DNA of 29,740 bases from an uncultured Collinsella sp. (GTDB lineage Bacteria > Actinomycetota > Coriobacteriia > Coriobacteriales > Coriobacteriaceae): NCBI GenBank assembly GCA_958421035.1, contig CATZKS010000008.1, positions 1 through 29,740 of the forward strand. The letters are read 5' to 3'. Shown here piece after piece: positions 13,923 through 21,372 of this stretch (position 1 is the stretch's first letter; every line of letters begins with the position of its first letter). Under the pieces are notes generated by a model. It had not been told where the DNA came from. It saw nothing but the letters and a program-made list of their open reading frames with translations, and did not search any database. The position numbers were made by a program, and so were the translations under genes.

Positions 13923-15014
13923 ATGCAAACAAACCCTTTTAAGCCCACAGCAGGTAAAACACCCCCCACGATTATCGGCCGCGAAGATGTACTCGAAGAA
14001 TTCAATGAGGGCCTCGTCAACGGGCCTGGTGCCCCGGGGCGCCTAATGCGCATAGCCGGCGTCCGTGGAACGGGCAAGACGGTCCTCCTTGACGAGTGCT
14101 CACGTTTGGCGCAAAGCCGTGGCTGGACGGTCATAAAAGAGGTCGCAACCGAGGGACTTTGCCAACGCATTCTCGAACAGCTGCAGCCCAAATTCCAGGC
14201 CAAACACGCCAGATTTGAGCCCACCGTAGCTGGCATATCCATCGGCAGCATAGACATTGAGCGAATCGGTCCATCGCTACGCGACGCCATGAGACAGACA
14301 ATATCCAAGAATGAAAATGGCCTGCTCATCACTCTCGACGAGGTTCAAGACGCAGAGCTCGATGAGGTCCGAACGCTCTCCATTGCGATTCAGCAGGTTA
14401 TCGGCGAAGACCTTGATATAGCCTTTGTTTTTGCGGGGCTGCCTTCGATGATTGAAAGCATCATCAACGGAAAGACACTTACGTTTTTGCGCCGTGCCCT
14501 CCCCTTTGACCTGAAGGCTGTGGCAGTAACCGAAGTGTCGTACTCCCTCGAGGAAACCATTGAAGCGTCTGGCATGGAGTTGCAGCCAGGTATTGCCGGC
14601 CAACTTGCCGAGGCAACGCAAGGTTATCCTTTCATGATCCAACTCGTTGGATACTACGCATGGCAGTTGGCGAGACGCGCACATACAGCGATTATTGGAG
14701 AAGAAGAAGCCGAGCGCGGCATTGCAACGGCACGCGAACGCTTCTGCGCCATGGTGATTGAGCCCGCGCTGCAGCGCATTCCGCCCACGTGCATCGCTTA
14801 TCTGCTGAGCATGGCGTCTTTGGGGCAGACGAGCTCGACCAGCATGGTTGCCGATGCCCTAAACAAAACGCCTCAACAGGTGAGTTCCGTCCGCAGCCGC
14901 CTGTTAAGAGAATCGATTATCGAGGCTCCCTCGTACGGCAAGGTCTCATTTGCCATCCCCTACATGCGCGACTACCTCTACGAGCACAAAGCCGAACTGG
15001 AAGTTGAACTGTAG
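13923..15014 (+). CDS. AAA-type ATP-binding protein, function unknown
   Basis: The 363-residue product is a P-loop ATPase of the AAA_16/ORC-CDC6-like group common as a single gene in actinobacteria. Walker A is GVRGTGKT (46-53) and Walker B is LLITLDE with D139/E140. The C-terminal part has a winged-helix-like region (about 290-350, with TSMVADALNKTPQQVSSVRSR). The ATG at 13923 is preferred because AAAGG lies about nine bases upstream; an in-frame GTG at 13914 would be three codons longer. No partner gene, membrane helix or nuclease domain is seen. Codon use is less GC-biased than in neighbouring metabolic genes, and its promoter region is a variable-looking tandem repeat, so an accessory role is likely. 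Confidence 0.75.
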   Translation: MQTNPFKPTAGKTPPTIIGREDVLEEFNEGLVNGPGAPGRLMRIAGVRGTGKTVLLDECSRLAQSRGWTVIKEVATEGLCQRILEQLQPKFQAKHARFEPTVAGISIGSIDIERIGPSLRDAMRQTISKNENGLLITLDEVQDAELDEVRTLSIAIQQVIGEDLDIAFVFAGLPSMIESIINGKTLTFLRRALPFDLKAVAVTEVSYSLEETIEASGMELQPGIAGQLAEATQGYPFMIQLVGYYAWQLARRAHTAIIGEEEAERGIATARERFCAMVIEPALQRIPPTCIAYLLSMASLGQTSSTSMVADALNKTPQQVSSVRSRLLRESIIEAPSYGKVSFAIPYMRDYLYEHKAELEVEL

Positions 15015-15034
15015 AAACGGCAACTGCCCTGCAA

Positions 15035-15158
15035 GACGAAAACCGTTTTCGTACGGATTTAAAGCAGACGTAAACGGTTTTCGTCTTGATTTGCGTACGG
15101 AATTAAGACGTAAATTGCGCTTTCGTACGCTTATTACCAGACGCAAATTGTTTTCGTC
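15035..15158. repeat. four degenerate palindromes, GACG-AAA-N-TTTCGTC type
   Basis: Four related 18- to 19-base palindromes start at 15035, 15067, 15107 and 15140, the first being GACGAAAACCGTTTTCGT. They are arranged as two ~53-base pairs (15033-15085 and 15105-15158), and CGTACG-type motifs recur between them. They lie in the intergenic region between the convergent ATPase and dehydratase genes. Nothing else is seen in 15015-15263 apart from the terminator. Confidence 0.65.
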
Positions 15159-15183
15159 CGGCCATGCGTCCCCAATCTAGACG

Positions 15184-15222
15184 AAAAGAGCCCCGAGCTC
15201 GTATGAACTCGGGGCTCTTTGT
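15184..15222. terminator. bidirectional intrinsic terminator
   Basis: The stem AAAAGAGCCCCGAG (15184-15197) with CTCGGGGCTCTTT (15208-15220) has T-tracts on both strands, so it can end both the ATPase transcript and the convergent dehydratase transcript. Confidence 0.88.
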
Positions 15223-15263
15223 GCCGCGCATCTATGAGAGGAGATATTTGATGCGCATGGGCG

Positions 15264-17042
15264 CTACTCCATGTAGCCACCCTGAATGGCGGAAACTGCA
15301 TGCTCAGTAAAGAACTTGAGCGTGCCGGAGGTATAGCGATTAGCCTTGGGCTTCCAAGCGGCTCGACGCTCGGCCAGGACGGCGTCGACCTCGGCCGGCT
15401 CCATCTCCTTACCGGCGATGCCCACGATGGACAGCGAGCGCTCGGGGATGTTGATTCGGATAAGGTCGCCTTCCTCGATCAGGGCAATCGGGCCGCCCAC
15501 GGCAGCCTCGGGCGAAACGTGACCGATAGCCGGGCCCTTGGAGGCGCCGGAGAAGCGGCCGTCAGTGATCAGGGCAATGCTCGCGCCCAGCTCGGGGTCG
15601 CTGGCGATAGCCTCGGTGGTGTAGAACATCTCGGGCATGCCGGAACCCTTGGGGCCCTCATAACGAATGATGACGGCGTCGCCGGGCTTGACCTCGTGCG
15701 TTAGGACGGCGTGGATAGCGTCCTCTTCGCAGTCGAACGGACGTGCCTTAAGCGTGGCCTGGAACATCTCGCGCGGAACAACCGTGTGCTTGACGACGGC
15801 GCCCTCGGGGGCAAGGTTGCCGTGGAGGATGGCGATGGAGCCGTCGGTACCAAAGGCCTGGTCAAACGGGCGAATGATGTCCTCGCGCTTGAGGTTCCAC
15901 TTCTCCAAGTAGCGGCCGCACTTCTCGTAGTAGCCGTTGTTCTTGAGGTCCTCAAGGTTCTCGCCGAGGGTCTTGCCGGTGACGGTCATGACATCGAGGT
16001 GGAGCATCGACTTGATCTCCTCCATGATGCGCGGCACGCCACCCGCATAGTAGAAGAACTGCGCCGGCCACTCGCCTGCGGGACGGACGTTGAGCAGGTA
16101 GTGGGCGCCACGGTGCAGGCGATCGAAGTCGTCGGCGGACATCTCGATGCCAAACTCGCGGGCGATCGCGGGGATGTGCAGCAGCGAGTTGGTGGAACCG
16201 GAGATGGCGCCGTGGACCATGATGAGGTTCTCGAAGGACTCCTTGGTCACGATGTCACGCGGACACAGGTTGTGCTCGGAGAGCCACACGGACTGACGGC
16301 CGGCCTCGCGCGCAAACTCACGCAGATCGGAGCTGGTTGCGGGCAACAGGGCCGTGCCGGGGAGCATAAGGCCCAGGGCCTCGGCGGTAACCTGCATGGT
16401 CGACGCGGTGCCCATAAACGAGCAGGCGCCGCAGCTGGGGCATGCGTTGTGCTTGGCAAACTCAAGCTCCTCGCGGGAGATCTCGCCGCGCTCGTAGCGG
16501 GCAGAAATCGCGCCGAGCTGCTCCAAGGTCAACAGATCGGGACCGGCATCCATGACACCGCCGGTAACGACGATGGAGGGGATGTTGATGCGGCCCATGG
16601 CCATGAGGTTCGCAGGCAGGCCCTTATCGCAGCTGGCGACAAAGACGCCGGCGTCGAACGGGGTGGCCTTGGCATGGATCTCGATCATGTTGGCGATCAT
16701 GTCGCGGCTGGGCAGCGAGTAGTTGATGCCATCGTGGCCCTGGGCCTCGCCGTCGCAGATATCGGTGCAGAAGTAACGGGCACCGTGACCGCCAGCCTCG
16801 GCAACGCCGGCACGGACCTCCTCGACCAGCTCAAACAGGCCGGCAGAACCCGGGTGCGAGTCGCCAAACGTCGACTCGATAATGACCTGCGGCTTGTCCA
16901 GGTCCTCGATGGACCAGCCAGAGCCCAGGCGCAGCGGGTCCATCTCGGGGCTGATGGTGCGAAACTTGCCGGAACGCGGCTGCAGCTTGGCAACCAGGTC
17001 GGCTGCCTCCTGCTGAATCTGTACCTTGGTCTTCTCGTCCAT
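15264..17042 (-). CDS. IlvD/Edd family sugar-acid dehydratase
   Basis: The 592-residue protein belongs to the Fe-S dependent IlvD/Edd dehydratases, which convert aldonates or dihydroxy-acids to 2-keto-3-deoxy acids. Seen are ASCDKGLP (Cys138), CPSCGACSFMGTASTM (Cys201/204/207) and the C-terminal GRFSGASKGPAIGHVSPEAA with the catalytic Ser. Linked to GntP and a FadR-type regulator, it is more likely a gluconate- or pentonate-type dehydratase than the branched-chain amino-acid enzyme; no ilv genes are near. The usual first cluster cysteine (P-C-N) appears replaced by P-G-S near residue 65. GAGGAG precedes the ATG at 17042; upstream extension to 17078 lacks support. It follows gntP by 108 bases on the same strand. 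Confidence 0.85.
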   Translation of the reverse strand: MDEKTKVQIQQEAADLVAKLQPRSGKFRTISPEMDPLRLGSGWSIEDLDKPQVIIESTFGDSHPGSAGLFELVEEVRAGVAEAGGHGARYFCTDICDGEAQGHDGINYSLPSRDMIANMIEIHAKATPFDAGVFVASCDKGLPANLMAMGRINIPSIVVTGGVMDAGPDLLTLEQLGAISARYERGEISREELEFAKHNACPSCGACSFMGTASTMQVTAEALGLMLPGTALLPATSSDLREFAREAGRQSVWLSEHNLCPRDIVTKESFENLIMVHGAISGSTNSLLHIPAIAREFGIEMSADDFDRLHRGAHYLLNVRPAGEWPAQFFYYAGGVPRIMEEIKSMLHLDVMTVTGKTLGENLEDLKNNGYYEKCGRYLEKWNLKREDIIRPFDQAFGTDGSIAILHGNLAPEGAVVKHTVVPREMFQATLKARPFDCEEDAIHAVLTHEVKPGDAVIIRYEGPKGSGMPEMFYTTEAIASDPELGASIALITDGRFSGASKGPAIGHVSPEAAVGGPIALIEEGDLIRINIPERSLSIVGIAGKEMEPAEVDAVLAERRAAWKPKANRYTSGTLKFFTEHAVSAIQGGYME

Positions 17043-17150
17043 GATGCTCTCCTCTTTTGATTTGAACGGTTGTACCAATCGTTGGTTAATGAATCAGGTG
17101 TAAATGGGTACCGAGCGATGCACTCGGCGGAAGATGCTTGGCTACGCGAA

Positions 17151-18512
17151 CTAGGCGAAGAACGAAATCACCAGGGCGCAGGCAAGACCCGAAAGGCCGA
17201 TGAGCGTCTCCATAACGGTCCAGGACTTGAGGGTTGTCTTCTCGTCAATCTCCAGGAACGAGGAGCACATCCAAAAACCGGCATCGTTGACGTGCGAGAG
17301 GGCCGTGGCACCGCCGCAGATAGCAAGACAGATAGCGGCGCGCATGAGCACTGAGGCTCCGGCAACCGCGGGCATGGCGGCCATAATGCCCGATGCCATG
17401 GTCATAGCGACGATGGAGCTGCCAACAGAGGCGCGCACCATGACGGCAATCAAAAAGGCAACGACCACCAAAGGCAGCGGTGAGGCCTCGAGCATAGGGC
17501 CGATAACCTGGCCCAAGCCGCAGTCTTGCAGCATCCAGCGAATGACGCCGCCACAGGCGATAACCAGCAAGATCATGCCGACGGGTTTAAGAGAGCGGTC
17601 GAGCAGGGCTTTGAGCTCGGCGCCGGAGTAGCCGCGGCGCGCGCCCAGCAGATACATCGCGACGAGCGTGGCGAGCGTCAAAGCGACAAACGGCTTGCCT
17701 AGGAAGGCGAGAATCGAGGCGAGCTCGGCGGGCATGGGGATATAAGAGGACAACGTGCCCAGCAAAATCAGACAAAGCGGCGTGAGCACGATGGCAAGCA
17801 CCATGCCAAAGGAGGGAAGCTCCTTTTCGTCGCTCGCGCCCTCGGCAGAGGTAAAGTGCTCCGGAACATCGGTAAAAATGCGACTGCCCACGTTGCGACC
17901 CCAGATGACGCCGGCGATCGCCATAGCGATGAAGGCGGTAGGGATACCGACGAGAATCATGGTGCCCAGGTCGACACCGAGCGTGCCGGCGACCAGAACC
18001 GAACCGGCCGATGGCGGCACAAACGCATAGCCAGCGGCAAGTCCTGCGAGCAGCGCGATGCCGTAGTAGAGCGTCGACTTTTTGGTCTGCGATGCCACGC
18101 TAAACGCAAGTGGGATCAAAACGACCACGCCGGCCTCAAAGAACACCGTAGTGCCGATAACCAGACCGGTAATTCCCAGCGCCCAGCTGGAGTGACCCTG
18201 CCCAAAGGTATCGATGAAGGTCTGGGCGATCTTCTTGGCGCCGCCGCTCTCTTCAAGAATCTGACCAAACATCGAGCCCAGGCCAATGAGCAGGGCGATG
18301 TTTTGCAGCGTGGTGCCCACGCCCTTGGTGACAGTGTCCGCCACCAGGTCGAGCGGCATACCGGCGCCGATGCCGATCGCGAGCGCCGAGACCATCATCG
18401 AAAGCACGGGATGCAGCTTGAACTTAATGATGAGCGCAAGCAGCAGCGCAATGCCCACGATGGCGGCGATGACCAGCCTGGTGGGGTCGGCCATAAACGT
18501 TGGGTCTGACAT
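17151..18512 (-). CDS. GntP family gluconate:H+ symporter
   Basis: The 453-residue membrane protein has about 12 hydrophobic helices and resembles GntP-type gluconate permeases throughout: KFKLHPVLSMMVSALAIGIG near the start, GLGSMFGQILEESGGAKKIA, ALGITGLVIGTTVFFEAGVV and SHVNDAGFWM near the end. It would import gluconate or a related aldonate with protons. GGAGG lies just upstream of the ATG. It is the first gene of a probable operon with the dehydratase, divergent from a FadR-type regulator across 233 bases that contain paired operator sites. The precise substrate is not determined by sequence. Confidence 0.9.
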   Translation of the reverse strand: MSDPTFMADPTRLVIAAIVGIALLLALIIKFKLHPVLSMMVSALAIGIGAGMPLDLVADTVTKGVGTTLQNIALLIGLGSMFGQILEESGGAKKIAQTFIDTFGQGHSSWALGITGLVIGTTVFFEAGVVVLIPLAFSVASQTKKSTLYYGIALLAGLAAGYAFVPPSAGSVLVAGTLGVDLGTMILVGIPTAFIAMAIAGVIWGRNVGSRIFTDVPEHFTSAEGASDEKELPSFGMVLAIVLTPLCLILLGTLSSYIPMPAELASILAFLGKPFVALTLATLVAMYLLGARRGYSGAELKALLDRSLKPVGMILLVIACGGVIRWMLQDCGLGQVIGPMLEASPLPLVVVAFLIAVMVRASVGSSIVAMTMASGIMAAMPAVAGASVLMRAAICLAICGGATALSHVNDAGFWMCSSFLEIDEKTTLKSWTVMETLIGLSGLACALVISFFA

Positions 18513-18525
18513 CTTTCCTCCAATT

Positions 18526-18580
18526 CATCAGACCTTTTGAATTCGGCTTAGACTATAGCGTGTTTTCAATAGGTCTGATG
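18526..18580. promoter_or_regulatory. paired inverted operator arms between gntP and the FadR-type gene
   Basis: CATCAGACCTTTTGAA (18526-18541) and its inverted counterpart TTCAATAGGTCTGATG (18565-18580) match in 15 of 16 positions. A partial third site, TCTGATG, lies at 18715-18721 next to TTAGAAT, a possible -10 box of the regulator gene. The sites are candidate operators for the neighbouring FadR-type protein, controlling both directions. Confidence 0.55.
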
Positions 18581-18745
18581 TTTCAAATTGATATTTGTTC
18601 AAAATACATCTGATGTATTTCATGAACGATCTGTTTTTGACGGTAAACGGCTACTTACAGCTCCCCACTGTCTAGGCGAACCGCCGCGGCTTCTGTTGAA
18701 TGAGTTAGAATAGCTCTGATGAATTCTTTTGATATGAGGTGAAGC

Positions 18746-19438
18746 GTGGCACGAGCCGATTCGGGACTCCCCGAGCAGATTTCCGAGAAAATCATTCAAT
18801 TGATCTTGGATGAGCATCTTGAGCAAGGCGATCGCCTGCCCAAGGAGGCCGTGCTCGTCGAGCGCCTGGGCGCCGGCAGGAGCACGGTGCGCGAGGCCAT
18901 GAAGCTGCTGCAGTCGCGCAACATCGTGCGCATTAAGCAGGGCTCGGGCACCTATGTGGCCTCGAACCCCGGCGTTGCCGACGACCCGCTGGGCTTTACC
19001 TTTATCGATGACAAGCAGCGTCTGGCGCGCGACCTACTCGAGGTGCGCTTTATGATCGAGCCGCAGATTGCACGCATGGCAGCCGAGCACGCAACCAACG
19101 ACCAGGTCGTCTGTATCAAAGAGCTCTGCGACGAATCCGAGCGCCTGGCCGAGGCCGGTGAGGATTACTCCGCCGCCGACACCGCGTTCCACAATGCCAT
19201 TGCCGAGAGCTCCGGAAACCTCGTCGTTCCCCGCCTGATGGGCGTGCTCAAGGCATCCGTCCCCCTCTTTATCGACGTGACTGGCAAAAAGCTCGTCGAG
19301 GAAACTATCCGCACGCACCGCGATGTGGCCGACGCCATCGCCTCGCGCAATCCCACCGCCGCGCACGACGCGATGTATCTGCACCTGGTGTATAACCGCA
19401 ACATGATCGCAGAGGGCACGCAGGCAAAAAGCGAGTAG
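18746..19438 (+). CDS. FadR-type GntR family regulator
   Basis: This 230-residue protein has a GntR winged helix (about 8-75, LPKEAVLVERLGAGRSTVRE, wing GSGTYVAS). An FCD ligand domain follows (about 90-220), with LLEVRFMIEPQIARMAAEH, ADTAFHNAIAESSGN, THRDVADAIASRN and a terminal HLVYN carrying the Asp/His residues of the metal site. Proteins of this type repress aldonate catabolism genes and release DNA on binding the sugar acid. It is divergent from gntP and the dehydratase, its probable targets. The start is a GTG with GAGGTG upstream. The 3' end is followed by the promoter region of the DhuD-like gene. Confidence 0.88.
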   Translation: MARADSGLPEQISEKIIQLILDEHLEQGDRLPKEAVLVERLGAGRSTVREAMKLLQSRNIVRIKQGSGTYVASNPGVADDPLGFTFIDDKQRLARDLLEVRFMIEPQIARMAAEHATNDQVVCIKELCDESERLAEAGEDYSAADTAFHNAIAESSGNLVVPRLMGVLKASVPLFIDVTGKKLVEETIRTHRDVADAIASRNPTAAHDAMYLHLVYNRNMIAEGTQAKSE

Positions 19439-19466
19439 AGGTCCGCACGGCAGGGGCTTTTCTGCC

Positions 19467-19495
19467 GTTCACCTTTTAAAAGTGAACGTTCACCT
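19467..19495. promoter_or_regulatory. operator cluster with AAGTGAACGTTCACCT, site B
   Basis: The palindrome at 19480-19495 matches the one at 12784-12799 in 15 of 16 bases. A further half-site GTTCACC at 19467-19473 creates a second, wider palindrome around TTTTAAAA. The cluster lies about 105 bases upstream of the DhuD-like start codon; a TATACT (19535-19540) between them may be the -10 box. It links this operon to the regulator that acts at 12784. Confidence 0.6.
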
Positions 19496-19598
19496 GATTT
19501 TAGGAAATAAGGGGTGCCTGTTGCGCCGCTTCTCCTATACTGAGCTTGTACTAAAAGTAAGATAAATATAGATGAACGTTTCTTTTGAAAGGATCGCT

Positions 19599-20408
19599 AT
19601 GTCTGATCTTATGGACAGCTTCCGTCTGGACGGCAAGGTCGCACTGGTAACCGGCGCCACCTATGGCATTGGCATGGCTATCGCCGAGGCGCTCGGAGAG
19701 GCTGGCGCCAAGATCGCCTTTAACGCACGTCACGCCGACAAGGTCGCCGAGGCCGAGAAGCACTACCGCGAGCTGGGCTTTGAGGCCCATGGTTACGTGG
19801 CAGACGTCACCGACGAGGCCGTCGTCGCCGAGCTCATCGCCAAGATCGAGGCCGACTTTGGCACCACGCCCGACATCCTGGTCAACAACGCTGGCGTCAT
19901 CCAGCGCACCCCGATGCTCGACATGAGCGCCGAGGACTTCCGCCGCGTCGTCGATATTGACCTCAACGCACCGTTTATCGTGTCCAAGGCCTGTCTGCCC
20001 GGCATGATCGCCAAGGGCCACGGCAAGATTATCAACATCTGCTCGATGATGAGCGAGCTGGGCCGCGAGACCATCGCCGGCTATGCCGCGGCCAAGGGCG
20101 GCCTGAAGATGCTCACCAAGAACATCTGCTCGGAGTTTGGCGAGGCCAATATCCAGTGCAACGGCATTGGGCCCGGCTACATCGCCACGCCGCAGACCGC
20201 GCCGCTGCGCGAGACGCAGCCCGACGGCAGCCGTCACCCGTTTGACCAGTTCATCATTGCCAAGACGCCGGCCGCCCGCTGGGGCACGCCCGAGGATCTG
20301 AAGGGCCCCGCCGTGTTCTTGGCTTCCGACGCGTCGAACTTCGTCAACGGCCACATCCTCTATGTCGACGGCGGCATTCTCGCCTATATCGGCAAGCAGC
20401 CGCAGTAA
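19599..20408 (+). CDS. SDR family dehydrogenase, DhuD / gluconate 5-dehydrogenase-like
   Basis: The 269-residue protein is a classical short-chain dehydrogenase: glycine motif GATYGIG (19-25), NNAG, and active-site Tyr162/Lys166 in YAAAK. The closest functional groups are gluconate 5-dehydrogenase, KduD and the DhuD enzymes that reduce 3-deoxy-2,5-diketo-hexonate to KDG in breakdown of unsaturated uronates from glycosaminoglycans. The next gene is an RpiB-like isomerase, the known partner type of DhuD in streptococci, which favours DhuD. The start at 19599 is set by GAAAGGA; the ORF is open nine codons upstream. Its promoter carries the GTGAACGTTCAC operator. Confidence 0.85.
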   Translation: MSDLMDSFRLDGKVALVTGATYGIGMAIAEALGEAGAKIAFNARHADKVAEAEKHYRELGFEAHGYVADVTDEAVVAELIAKIEADFGTTPDILVNNAGVIQRTPMLDMSAEDFRRVVDIDLNAPFIVSKACLPGMIAKGHGKIINICSMMSELGRETIAGYAAAKGGLKMLTKNICSEFGEANIQCNGIGPGYIATPQTAPLRETQPDGSRHPFDQFIIAKTPAARWGTPEDLKGPAVFLASDASNFVNGHILYVDGGILAYIGKQPQ

Positions 20409-20421
20409 GACGTCTGGGCGA

Positions 20422-20531
20422 GGCGGCGGACGATAAGGTCTGCTGCTCGAGCAGTCCTGACTCGCACGAAGAGCACATTAAGTGCTCTTCGGCTCGTGCG
20501 GAACTCGCGACAGACCTTATTGTCCGCCGCC
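20422..20531 (+). repeat. 110-base intercistronic hairpin
   Basis: Outer arms of 21 bases (20422-20442 and 20511-20531, GGCGGCGGAC...TAAGGTCTG and complement) pair with a single G-U. Inside, a second stem-loop is formed by CGCACGA...AGAGCAC and its complement around ATTAA (about 20463-20500). It fills most of the 202 bases between the dehydrogenase and isomerase genes. There is no U-tract, so it is more likely an mRNA stability or processing element or a mobile palindrome than a terminator. Confidence 0.75.
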
Positions 20532-20610
20532 CGCAGAGCGGCCTCTCTGTTGGAAATGCCGCTCAACATAACGAACAATTAATTCAGAAAATAGCGGAAG
20601 GTTACCTATC

Positions 20611-21252
20611 ATGAAAATCGCTCTGATCAACGAGAACTCTCAGAACTCCAAGAACCCTATGATCGAGGCTGCCCTTAAGAAGGTTGTCGAGCCCATGGGC
20701 CACACCGTCTTTAACTATGGCATGTATGCCGACGCCGACTCCAAGCCCCTCACCTACGTGCAGAACGGCATCCTTGCCGCCGTGCTGCTCAACTCCGGCG
20801 CCGCCGACTACGTCGTGACCGGCTGTGGCACCGGCGAGGGCGCCATGCTCGCCTGCAACTCCTTCCCCGGCGTGCTGTGCGGCCATGTTGCCGACCCGCT
20901 CGATGCCTACACCTTTGCCCAGGTCAACGACGGTAACGCTGTCGCCATGCCCTTCGCCCTCAAGAACGGCTGGGGCCAGGAGCTCAACCTCGAGTACACC
21001 TTCGAGAAGCTCTTTGGCTTTGGTTCGGGCAACGGCTATCCTGCCGAGCGCGTTGAGCCCGAGCAGCGCAACAAGAAGATCCTCGACGGCGTGCGCGCTG
21101 TGACCATGCGCCCGCTCGTCGACGTCCTGGGCGAGATCGATCAGGACCTGGTGAAGGGCGCACTTGCCGGCGAGCACTTCCAGGAGTACTTCTTTGCCAA
21201 CGCAACCGACGAGGCCATCATCGCCAAGGTCAAGGAGATTCTGGACCTCTAA
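20611..21252 (+). CDS. RpiB/LacAB family isomerase, probable DhuI
   Basis: The 213-residue protein belongs to the RpiB/LacA/LacB sugar-isomerase family, shown by GCGTGEGAMLACNSFPGV with catalytic Cys72. It is longer than ribose-5-phosphate isomerase B (~150) and matches the longer subgroup that includes streptococcal DhuI, which isomerises 4-deoxy-5-keto-uronate (DHU) to 3-deoxy-2,5-diketo-hexonate. Together with the preceding dehydrogenase this would yield KDG, the substrate of KdgK in this window. The pairing is the main support for the assignment; a pentose or hexose phosphate isomerase is the alternative. GGAAGG precedes the ATG, and a strong terminator follows. Confidence 0.82.
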   Translation: MKIALINENSQNSKNPMIEAALKKVVEPMGHTVFNYGMYADADSKPLTYVQNGILAAVLLNSGAADYVVTGCGTGEGAMLACNSFPGVLCGHVADPLDAYTFAQVNDGNAVAMPFALKNGWGQELNLEYTFEKLFGFGSGNGYPAERVEPEQRNKKILDGVRAVTMRPLVDVLGEIDQDLVKGALAGEHFQEYFFANATDEAIIAKVKEILDL

Positions 21253-21278
21253 TCGCATGACTCATTGCAGCTAACGCA

Positions 21279-21318
21279 AGCGGCGGTCGTCCCATGTACG
21301 GAACGACCGCCGCTTTTT
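21279..21318 (+). terminator. intrinsic terminator after the isomerase gene
   Basis: A 12-bp perfect stem (AGCGGCGGTCGT at 21279-21290 with ACGACCGCCGCT at 21303-21314) runs into TTTTT on the plus strand. Confidence 0.9.
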
Positions 21319-21372
21319 GCTATCTACCGACTGACGCCGCGGGGATAGGCCTCACATGCACCAAGGGGTTGA

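Noticed and set aside
15035..15158. CRISPR array
   Set aside because: Palindromes are degenerate, the intervals are short and similar to each other, and no cas genes are nearby.
15264..17042. ilvD of branched-chain amino-acid synthesis
   Set aside because: No other ilv/leu genes are nearby; gluconate permease and FadR-type regulator neighbours point to sugar acids.
20611..21252. ordinary ribose-5-phosphate isomerase B
   Set aside because: The protein is about 60 residues longer than RpiB and is paired with an SDR, which fits DhuI better, though not proven.
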